A DNA stretch of 24,274 bases from DATGIQ01 sp035295665 (GTDB lineage Bacteria > Planctomycetota > Planctomycetia > Gemmatales > Gemmataceae). The translations under genes and the position numbers were made by a program. Shown here one piece after another: positions 15,855 through 22,250 of the stretch. The stretch is taken from assembly GCA_035295665.1 (NCBI GenBank), contig DATGIQ010000054.1:1-24274 (forward strand). Direction: 5' to 3'. The notes below the pieces were generated by a model. That model saw only the letters and a list, made by a program, of their open reading frames with translations, was not told where the DNA came from and made no database searches. Position 1 is the stretch's first letter. Every line of letters begins with the position of its first letter.

Positions 15855-17315
15855 TTACAGCTGAACGGCCCCGCTGAACGCCTTGTCAAAAGCCTGTTTG
15901 AGTCCAGCATTCCAGCGTTCCAGGTTATAGGTTGTCTGCACGTCGTGATGAGCCGTCCGGCCCAGGCGTTTCCGCAAGGTGGAATTTTCGACCAAGCGTG
16001 CGATCGCCTTCACCAAGCCGCGCACGACCTTGGGATCCGGCGTGTACATGGGAGCATAATCTTCCCGCAACATCCCCGCCGCGGGGTCCACCCAAGAAAC
16101 CTTGCCGTAGCGTCCCTTCACCACCAAGCCGTTGCGCTCGTGGGTAACGTATTCTTCGAAACCCCATCCATCCGAGGCAACGACGACCAATCCATGCGCC
16201 ATCGCCTGGAGTACCGAGACGATGTGAATCCGGGCGGCCGGAAGCAGATAAATATGGCTGTCGGACAATAAGGTTTCCATTTCCTGGACGGACAAAAACC
16301 GGTCGATCACGCGCACCCAGCCTTTTTCGATGATCCGGTGATAGCGATCATGCAGGTTCGGAAGGCGCGTCCGCAGGGTCAGGCGGAGCTGCGGATACCG
16401 GTGGCGCAAAATGGCAAATGCTTCCAAAATGTCCACGCCGCCGCGCAAATAAAAATTCCCCGGCTGCTGATGCCACGAATTGGTGAACAAGAGGTCGATC
16501 GGTCCCTGTTCGTCCTCCTCGTGACGCTGCCAGCGTTCCGGAAGCTTCACGCCCAGTGGAACGTGAAAGATCTTGGACGTGATCGTCGCGCTGTCGAACA
16601 GGTTTGTAACCATTTCGGCGGTTGACCTCATGTGCGTGATAATTCCCTTGCAGGCGTCGGATTCGAGATGGCTCTTGATAATCGGGAAGTAAGGCGAAGC
16701 GGCAATGTTCAGGTCGAAGGTGCCCCCATTCTGGATCAGCGGATAAAACAGGGTCGTCGGATCTTCGATCTCGACCATCCAGGGGTTTTGACCATACGTG
16801 TACGGCACGCTGGGAAGGAACACCGGGCCGCGGTAATGTGCCAGCAAAAGCTGTGACTGGTAATGGCGCGACTGGAGAAACCGAAGAACCGGGCCGAGCC
16901 TGGCACCATCCCCGCGCAGCCGAAAGAACAGCCGAACGATGGCCGCGAGGATCCGTAGCCGAGCGCGCGGCCCCACCCCGGAGATGCCACGGAAAATGCC
17001 ACGAAATGGCCGGAGGCACACCTGGATGTTCCGGCCAATTCGGTTGACCCGCTCCATGAGCCGGCGGAGGCCCCGCTGTCCAATCGAGGCGACGCCCCTT
17101 GGCCGTGCCGCGGAGCATGTGAAACGGTACCCCGGCGGCGGACTGGCCGTGTGTTTGAATTGCGGATGCCGGCCACAATCTCCCGAATACTCAAAAATGG
17201 GAAGCCAGCCCGCGAACTCAATGGGCTGAGCATCCGGCGCGAGCTGGACGGATGGAAACCGAACGCCCACGGTTGCGGGGGTCTCACTCTTCGCGCGGTT
17301 GATCTGTAACTTCAT
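15855..17315 (-). CDS. GT4-like glycosyltransferase with altered catalytic motif
   Basis: This 486-residue protein resembles retaining GT-B glycosyltransferases (family 4) in its second half. It shows PIDLLFTNSWH (272-282), GGVDILEAFAILRHRYPQLRLTLRT (292-316), a fold segment SDSHIYLLPA, then SVLQAMAHGLVVVASDGWGFEEYV (367-390) and NGLVV. In typical GT4 enzymes the first of these last stretches holds the EX7E pair. Here the second Glu is Gln (Q370) and the first position is Arg (R362). Either the motif has shifted or the mechanism differs. The first about 140 residues are basic and unlike the family. It is the last gene of the minus-strand export operon, after a 158-nt gap holding a palindromic element. 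It probably adds a sugar to a surface glycan on the cytoplasmic side; donor unknown. Confidence 0.75.
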   Translation of the reverse strand: MKLQINRAKSETPATVGVRFPSVQLAPDAQPIEFAGWLPIFEYSGDCGRHPQFKHTASPPPGYRFTCSAARPRGVASIGQRGLRRLMERVNRIGRNIQVCLRPFRGIFRGISGVGPRARLRILAAIVRLFFRLRGDGARLGPVLRFLQSRHYQSQLLLAHYRGPVFLPSVPYTYGQNPWMVEIEDPTTLFYPLIQNGGTFDLNIAASPYFPIIKSHLESDACKGIITHMRSTAEMVTNLFDSATITSKIFHVPLGVKLPERWQRHEEDEQGPIDLLFTNSWHQQPGNFYLRGGVDILEAFAILRHRYPQLRLTLRTRLPNLHDRYHRIIEKGWVRVIDRFLSVQEMETLLSDSHIYLLPAARIHIVSVLQAMAHGLVVVASDGWGFEEYVTHERNGLVVKGRYGKVSWVDPAAGMLREDYAPMYTPDPKVVRGLVKAIARLVENSTLRKRLGRTAHHDVQTTYNLERWNAGLKQAFDKAFSGAVQL

Positions 17316-17373
17316 CTCCTGGTCACTCCGTCCTCACCCCTGAGGGATACTGGACAACATTCGTAGAAATTGC

Positions 17374-17447
17374 GGGACACAGGCCTGAAGCGCACGCGCA
17401 AGAAGGGTTCATGCTGTCCCCTCGCGTGCGCTTCAAGCTTGTGTCCC
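17374..17447. repeat. Dispersed palindromic element, copy 3 (inside the polysaccharide operon)
   Basis: The 25-nt arms 17374-17398 and 17423-17447 pair at 23 of 25 positions. The left arm reads GGGACACA, then GGCCTGAAGCGCACGCG. The two non-Watson-Crick positions are the same two as in the 11865 copy (G-T or C-A type). The 24-nt interior shares GAAGGG, ATGCT and a pyrimidine run with that copy. It lies between two genes read in the same direction, so it may cut expression of the distal glycosyltransferase. Confidence 0.8.
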
Positions 17448-17473
17448 CTGGTGCTGTGCGAGCAAAGCAGCCT

Positions 17474-18349
17474 TCACGATCTTGCCTGGCGGACCTCTCT
17501 CAAGATTCTCCGGCAAACGCGTAGCGGCAAACGCCGTAGCGGTTGGGCGCGGAACTTCTTCCACAACCGGCGCGGGAGAGGACCCAGTTTCGTGTAGTCG
17601 GTGCCAAATTCCATGTTCAAGTAAAGATTGCGGGCTTGCCGGCGGAGCAGCTCAAACCAGTATTTGTTTTCGGGGCCCTTCATGCAGGTCAACTCCATGT
17701 TGTTGTACGTCGGTGTGTCCCCCAGGCCGTACCCGCCGCCCCGTTCGTAGTACGGCTCGATGGGTCGCCAAATGACGACCTTGTACAGGTCAAAGAGAAC
17801 AATGGACAATCCCATGAGCCAGCTGTCGACGTTCGATTGCCAACCAAAATTCTGACAGACCTCGATGAGCCGGACGCTGATGACCGGGGACAACGGGCCA
17901 AAGGCAACCACCCATTGGCGGATCGCTTCCTCTTTCTCGTAGATGCCGGCAAAGGACTCGATCGGCGGCCGGATGGGACCGAGGATGCAGAACTCTTCCC
18001 GGTGGCTAAGAATCTCGGAAACAAAGCCCTTCCGTGTAAACAGGAAATCGTCCGCGGTCATCAAGCAGAACCGGGTGCGTGGATCCCGCTGGGCAAAAAG
18101 ATATTCCTGGGCATGGTGCAGATAATGCCGTCCCTCCCCGCGGGACCAAACGAACGTGCGGATCGGAAACGGATACCGGGCAAACAAGCTATCCGGAGGC
18201 CGGGCGTCGTCGTCCGCATCGTACTTGATCAGGAACTCGATCTGGTCCCGTTCGTCGACACGAAGATGATCCGCGGCCGAATCCAGAAGCCGCTGGACGT
18301 TGGAGTCGGGGTTTTCCTTGACTCGGGAGCAAAAAATAACGCTGATCAT
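17474..18349 (-). CDS. Putative GT-A-fold glycosyltransferase-like protein
   Basis: This 291-residue protein starts like family 2 glycosyltransferases (MISVIFCSRVKENP, then EFLIKYDADDD with acidic cluster 46-48). It has a second acidic motif, TADDFLF, at 99-104 in the place of the metal-binding DxD. Residues 170-215 (NVDSWLMGLS...GGGYGLGDTPTYNN) could hold the acceptor side. The end is strongly basic (RRLWKKFRAQPLRRLPLRVCRRILREVRQ), a pattern seen in proteins that sit on the inner membrane. There is no membrane segment. It is encoded 22 nt downstream of the ABC ATPase gene, with GGGAAAAGC before the ATG. Assignment to a specific family is uncertain; donor and acceptor unknown. Confidence 0.65.
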   Translation of the reverse strand: MISVIFCSRVKENPDSNVQRLLDSAADHLRVDERDQIEFLIKYDADDDARPPDSLFARYPFPIRTFVWSRGEGRHYLHHAQEYLFAQRDPRTRFCLMTADDFLFTRKGFVSEILSHREEFCILGPIRPPIESFAGIYEKEEAIRQWVVAFGPLSPVISVRLIEVCQNFGWQSNVDSWLMGLSIVLFDLYKVVIWRPIEPYYERGGGYGLGDTPTYNNMELTCMKGPENKYWFELLRRQARNLYLNMEFGTDYTKLGPLPRRLWKKFRAQPLRRLPLRVCRRILREVRQARS

Positions 18350-18371
18350 GCTTTTCCCTTGTCCTTCCGCT

Positions 18372-19220
18372 TCACAGTTCCTGGCCTACCGCCAAGGCTT
18401 GGAGCGGCGGGAAACCGGTCCCCACCAGCTCCTCCACCGCGCCCATGACATCGTCAACGTCTGCCGACTCTGCTGGAGCAGGCCGCTGGGCATATTCTTT
18501 GTAAGCAGTGCTGACGGCGTGCATCGGGCCAACCATGCACACCCGGCCCTGGTGAAGCCAAACCCCGGTATCACACACGGCCGCCAAGGTCTCCAGGTCG
18601 TGACTGACAACCACCATGATCTTGGCCCGCGACATCATCTCTCGCATCCGCTGGCGGGCTTTGGCCTGAAACGCCATGTCGCCGGCGCTCAGGACTTCGT
18701 CCACGAGCAGGATCTCGGGCTTGATTGTGGTGGCGATCGAGAAAGCCAAACGTACCTGCATCCCGGCCGAGTAGAAACGCACGGGAATATCGAGATATCG
18801 GCCCAGTTCACAGAAGTCGGCAATTTCTTGCATCTTGGCCCGCATGCTACGGGGCGTCTCGCCCTGGAGGTAGCCACGGTACAGAATGTTTTGCCGGCCG
18901 CTCGCCTCCATCTCAAAGCCCAGGCTCAATTCGAACAGCGAGCTGATCCGGCCCTGGACGGTTCGGCAGCCACGCGTGGGGTGGTAGATACCGGCCAACA
19001 GTCGCAACAGGGTGCTCTTGCCGGCGCCGTTCCCGCCGATGATGCCCACGCGGTCGCCATCCTGAAAGCGGAGGCTCACGTCCCGTAGCGCCCGCACTTC
19101 CATGACCGGGTTGGCCGAGCGGCGGAACATCCCCTTCAGAACGTATTCCTTGAGTGTGATCTGGTACTGTTCGCGGACCCGGAAGATCATGCTGACGTGG
19201 TCCAATTCGATGCAGGGCAT
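18372..19220 (-). CDS. ABC transporter ATP-binding protein, polysaccharide/O-antigen export type (Wzt/KpsT/TagH-like)
   Basis: This 282-residue protein has Walker A GGNGAGKST (62-70), the signature variant YSAGM (150-154) in place of LSGGQ, Walker B ILLVDEVLSAGD (170-181) and the switch His H207 in VSHD. The YSxGM signature together with the N-terminal VEVRALRDVSL spacing is typical of the ATPases that power polysaccharide or teichoic acid export. It is followed only by a short tail (about 240-282) and lacks the long C-terminal glycan-binding domain of the Wzt proteins that recognise capped chains. It is encoded 21 nt after the permease gene and should form the transporter with it at the inner membrane. 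Confidence 0.93.
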   Translation of the reverse strand: MPCIELDHVSMIFRVREQYQITLKEYVLKGMFRRSANPVMEVRALRDVSLRFQDGDRVGIIGGNGAGKSTLLRLLAGIYHPTRGCRTVQGRISSLFELSLGFEMEASGRQNILYRGYLQGETPRSMRAKMQEIADFCELGRYLDIPVRFYSAGMQVRLAFSIATTIKPEILLVDEVLSAGDMAFQAKARQRMREMMSRAKIMVVVSHDLETLAAVCDTGVWLHQGRVCMVGPMHAVSTAYKEYAQRPAPAESADVDDVMGAVEELVGTGFPPLQALAVGQEL

Positions 19221-19241
19221 TCGGCGGATCCTCTGCCGGGA

Positions 19242-20030
19242 TTACAGATAGAGAACGACTCGTTTCTGCAAGCGTTGCAGGGACAGCAAGGCCGCGGTGG
19301 CAATGACCAGCGTCGTCACGGTCGCACTCACGAACGTTCCCAGGGAGGGAACCCGCCCGTTCAGGACGGGCTCCCGGATAATCGCCAAGAAAGGCACTAA
19401 CGGGTTGTATTCCACTACCTGGCCCAGTTTCGTCTGGGCCAGGTCTGTCGGCGGGATAATAATCGGCGTCAAGTAGAACAGCACTTGGAAGCCGATATTG
19501 AGCAGATGTTGGATATCGCGGAAGGCAGTATTTATATAGCCCGCCAGGACCGACACCGCCCACCCCAATACCAACAACAGGACCAGGCTGAACGGCAGCG
19601 TGGCCAAGGCCAACCCATTGCGGACGCCGTTCAAGCACGCGACCATGGCGATCACGATGGTCAGGGCGATCAAGAAATGGATCATATTCCCCAAAGCAGT
19701 GCGCAAGGGGTAGACGGCCATCGGTATCGAATGCTGGCGAATGTACGATTCGGCATCGACAAAACACTGGCAGCCCTGGATGGTGACGCCGGAGACGTAT
19801 CCCCACCATGTCAGTCCGACCATCAAGAACGGGACATATTCGCGAACCGGCTGGCTGATGCGAAGAATTTCGTGAAACGCGACGCAGAGGACCACTGTGT
19901 TGGCCAAGGGGTAGAGCAGGGACCAGCCAATGCCGAGCATGGAACGACGGTACCGCAGTTGAAGGTCCATCTTCACCAGCGAGAGCCAAAAGAATCGGCT
20001 CCTCCAGACTTCCGCGATATAGGTGTCCAT
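19242..20030 (-). CDS. ABC-2 type permease, polysaccharide export (Wzm-like)
   Basis: The start at 20030 (MDTYIAEVWRSRFFWLSLVKMDL) matches the usual N-terminus of this family. The open frame reaches 20132, but the extra 34 residues are polar, Pro/Arg-rich and unlike the family. From 20030 the protein has 262 residues, the normal size. An amphipathic start with LQLRYRRSMLGIGWSLLYPL (23-42) is followed by about six membrane segments: near 38-58, 65-85, 112-133, 140-164, 176-194 and 232-250. EYNPLVPF (207-214) is a typical loop before the last helix. It forms the channel for lipid-linked glycan export together with the ATPase encoded next. It is the first gene of the minus-strand operon. Confidence 0.9.
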   Translation of the reverse strand: MDTYIAEVWRSRFFWLSLVKMDLQLRYRRSMLGIGWSLLYPLANTVVLCVAFHEILRISQPVREYVPFLMVGLTWWGYVSGVTIQGCQCFVDAESYIRQHSIPMAVYPLRTALGNMIHFLIALTIVIAMVACLNGVRNGLALATLPFSLVLLLVLGWAVSVLAGYINTAFRDIQHLLNIGFQVLFYLTPIIIPPTDLAQTKLGQVVEYNPLVPFLAIIREPVLNGRVPSLGTFVSATVTTLVIATAALLSLQRLQKRVVLYL

Positions 20031-20369
20031 TTCGTTGGTACCCCGGGCCCAGGCGGTTGGTTCACGAGACAAGGTGCATAGTCGGCGGGGAGCGCATGGA
20101 CGCGGGTCCTCCTGACCGCGACAGTCCAACACCAGCGAAGGGTTTTCACCCGTGTTGAGAGTGGGCTGAGTTTAGTTTGCCTTCGCGATGCGGGTCAAGG
20201 TCTCTTTCGTCGCCGCTTCCGCCCCGGTGATCGGGTGGCGTGGCGATGAAAGGGGGCCCGCCTCGTCCATCGGAAACACCGCTTGACTCAAAGCGCCCGA
20301 CCGAAGTAAGCTCCCCATCCTTCGTCATCGAACCATGACTCGGAGAGCGATCCAAGTGGAGGAGGTTCC
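20031..20369. other. 339-bp divergent control region of the polysaccharide locus
   Basis: The region lies between the permease start (minus) and the epimerase start (plus), so it should hold both promoters. A hairpin with CAACAC/GTGTTG outer arms (20127-20132, 20152-20157) and a GGGT/ACCC inner stem is present. A weak TTGACT occurs at 20283-20288 without a good -10 box at 17 nt. No gene is credible here. Confidence 0.45.
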
Positions 20370-21317
20370 GTGGCAGAACGTGTCTTAGTGACCGGAGGCC
20401 TGGGCTATCTCGGCAGCATTCTTTGCGAGCACCTTCTGGACGCCGGCTTCGAGGTGACGGCCCTCGACAACCTCATGTACGGCGCCGGGCAACAAGGCCT
20501 TTACCATCTGTGCGCCCACACTTCCTTCGATTTCCTCAAGGGGGATGTGCGCGACGAGGCTCTGATGCGGAGCGCCCTTGGACGTGCCGATGTCGTGATC
20601 CATCTGGCAGCGATTGTCGGTGCCTCGGCGTGTGATCGCGATCCCATGCTGGCCCGGAGTGTCAACCTCGACGCGGTACGGCTACTGACCCGGCTGCGCA
20701 GTCCCCGGCAGCTCATCCTCTTTCCCAATACAAACAGCGGCTACGGCATCACCTCGGGCGCGACGTTCTGCACCGAAGAAAGCCCGCTTCAGCCAATCTC
20801 TCTTTACGGGCGGACCAAGGTCGAGGCAGAACGCGTTTTGCTCGATCGTCCCAACACGATTTGCCTGCGGTTGGCTACGGTCTTCGGCATGTCGCCACGG
20901 ATGCGGCTCGATTTGCTGGTCAACCACTTCGTTTACGCCGCCCTCAAGGAAGGTTTTCTGGTGATCTTCGAGAAGGATTTCAAGCGCAACTTCGTCCACA
21001 TCCGCGATGTGGCCGACTGCATGCTCCACGCCCTCCGCCATGCGGACACGATGGCGGGGAAAGCCTACAACCTTGGTCTCGATGCCGCCAACCTCTCGAA
21101 AGAAGAACTGGCACGGAAGGTAAAGGAATACGTGCCGCGGCTCTATGTCCATTTCGCTCCCATCGGAGAGGATCCGGACAAGCGCAATTACATCGTTTCC
21201 AACGAACGCCTGCGCCAGGCCGGCTTCGAAGCGCAGCGTTCCCTCGACGACGGCATCCAGGAACTCCTCAAGGGCTACCGTATGGAAGGCCGACTGCTTT
21301 ATCGAAACGCGGCCTGA
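20370..21317 (+). CDS. NAD-dependent sugar epimerase/dehydratase (extended SDR)
   Basis: The start is GTG, chosen because GGAGGAGG lies immediately upstream and the Rossmann motif starts at residue 8. The 315-residue protein shows VTGGLGYLG (7-15) for NAD(P) binding, D33 for the ribose, the IHLAAIVG stretch (77-84) and the catalytic Y146xxxK150 in SLYGRTK. TNSGYG (121-126) supplies the partner residue near the active site. KRNFVHIRDVADC is typical of nucleotide-sugar epimerases and dehydratases. It makes or interconverts an activated sugar in the cytoplasm. Whether it acts as 4-epimerase, 4,6-dehydratase or reductase cannot be read from the sequence. First gene of the plus-strand arm, 28 nt ahead of the nucleotidyltransferase gene. 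Confidence 0.9.
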   Translation: MAERVLVTGGLGYLGSILCEHLLDAGFEVTALDNLMYGAGQQGLYHLCAHTSFDFLKGDVRDEALMRSALGRADVVIHLAAIVGASACDRDPMLARSVNLDAVRLLTRLRSPRQLILFPNTNSGYGITSGATFCTEESPLQPISLYGRTKVEAERVLLDRPNTICLRLATVFGMSPRMRLDLLVNHFVYAALKEGFLVIFEKDFKRNFVHIRDVADCMLHALRHADTMAGKAYNLGLDAANLSKEELARKVKEYVPRLYVHFAPIGEDPDKRNYIVSNERLRQAGFEAQRSLDDGIQELLKGYRMEGRLLYRNAA

Positions 21318-21345
21318 GCGCGCAGGCTCTCAGGAGGCAGGAGCT

Positions 21346-22071
21346 ATGAGCGGACATCATCAGCGCATATCGGCCGCAATCCTGGCCGGGGGACTCGGAA
21401 GCCGTCTGCGATCCGTGGTGGCGGATCGACCCAAGGTCCTGGCTCCCGTCTATGGCCGGCCCTATCTCACGTTTCTTCTGGACCAACTGGCCGAAGCCGG
21501 AATTGCGGAAGTGGTTCTGTTGACCGGCTACCAGGCGGAGCAGGTGCGCTCCACGCTGGGCATGACCTACGCCGGGATGCGCCTCGTCTATTCCCAAGAA
21601 CGGTCTCCCCTCGGAACGGCGGGGGCGGTTCGCTGGGGACTAGCCAAACTGTCCGGGTCGACGGTCCTGCTCCTGAACGGCGATTCCTATTGCGATGTCA
21701 ACCTGGCCGAGTTTCGCTCCTTCCATGCTCAGCGGGCGGTCGACGTCAGCCTGGTGCTGGCCAAGGCTCCCGCCCAGTCGCGCTTTGGAACGGTATGGCT
21801 CGATTGCCAGGGCCGGGTGGAACGCTTCGAAGAAAAGACTGCCGACACCGGCGGAAATTGGATCAATGCAGGGATCTATCTCCTGGAACGCCGGCTCATC
21901 GAAGAGATTCCCGTGGAGCGATCCGTCTCTTTGGAGCGCGACCTGTTTCCTGCATGGATCGCGCGCCAGCGGGTCTACGGGTTCCGTTGTGCCGGCCGAT
22001 TTCTTGATATCGGCACGCCGGAGGCCTATGCCGAGGCTGAATCCTTTTTTTCCTGCGCGCAGGGCTCTTAG
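21346..22071 (+). CDS. Sugar-1-phosphate nucleotidyltransferase (HddC/RmlA-like)
   Basis: The ATG at 21346 has CAGGAGGCAGGAG before it. The longer frame from 21145 would overlap the epimerase gene in another frame and adds 67 residues unlike the family. The 241-residue protein opens with AAILAGGLGSRLR (10-22) and K30. It has GTAGAVRWGL (90-99), NGDSYCD (111-117, metal-binding D113), NAGIYLL (174-180) and FLDIGTPEAY (219-228). It transfers a nucleoside monophosphate to a sugar 1-phosphate, activating it for transfer. The compact form resembles heptose-1-phosphate guanylyltransferases (HddC), which is the best guess, but no heptose synthesis genes are in view. Co-transcribed with the epimerase. 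Confidence 0.9.
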   Translation: MSGHHQRISAAILAGGLGSRLRSVVADRPKVLAPVYGRPYLTFLLDQLAEAGIAEVVLLTGYQAEQVRSTLGMTYAGMRLVYSQERSPLGTAGAVRWGLAKLSGSTVLLLNGDSYCDVNLAEFRSFHAQRAVDVSLVLAKAPAQSRFGTVWLDCQGRVERFEEKTADTGGNWINAGIYLLERRLIEEIPVERSVSLERDLFPAWIARQRVYGFRCAGRFLDIGTPEAYAEAESFFSCAQGS

Positions 22072-22103
22072 TCGCCGGGGCCTCCAGATGACCGTGCATG
22101 ATC

Positions 22104-22179
22104 CTGCAGCACACCAGCCGGACGCGCCCGCGAAGGACCACACCATTCTTCGCGGGTGCGTCCGGCTGGTGTGCTGCAG
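22104..22179. repeat. Dispersed palindromic element, copy 4 (32-nt arms)
   Basis: The arms 22104-22135 and 22148-22179 match at 31 of 32 positions around a 12-nt loop. The left arm contains AGCCGGACGCGCCCGCGAAG, fitting the GCCKGANGCGNNNGCGAAG core, and extends outward through CTGCAGCACACC. It lies 32 nt after the nucleotidyltransferase stop. It could end or weaken transcription before the double glycosyltransferase gene. Confidence 0.85.
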
Positions 22180-22197
22180 AATTGCGAATCGCGGCGC

Positions 22198-22233
22198 CTT
22201 CGCGGGCGCGTCAAGCTTGTATCGTGCCGAATT
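22198..22233 (+). repeat. Extra half-unit of the palindromic element
   Basis: This 36-nt stretch starts CTTCGCGGGCGCGTC and ends in GAATT. It matches 22148-22183 at about 28 of 36 positions as a direct repeat spaced 50 bp on. It looks like a partly decayed right arm with no matching left arm. Confidence 0.55.
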
Positions 22234-22250
22234 CCAAGCGGTGATATAGA

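Noticed and set aside
17543..18448. 301-codon plus-strand frame opposite the GT-A-like gene
   Set aside because: No motif, and it crosses the boundary of two minus-strand genes that are well supported.
20031..20132. 34-residue N-terminal extension of the permease
   Set aside because: Polar, Arg/Pro-rich residues not seen at the start of ABC-2 permeases; the family start fits 20030.
11865..22233. CRISPR array
   Set aside because: The palindromes are kilobases apart with no regular spacers, and no cas genes are present.
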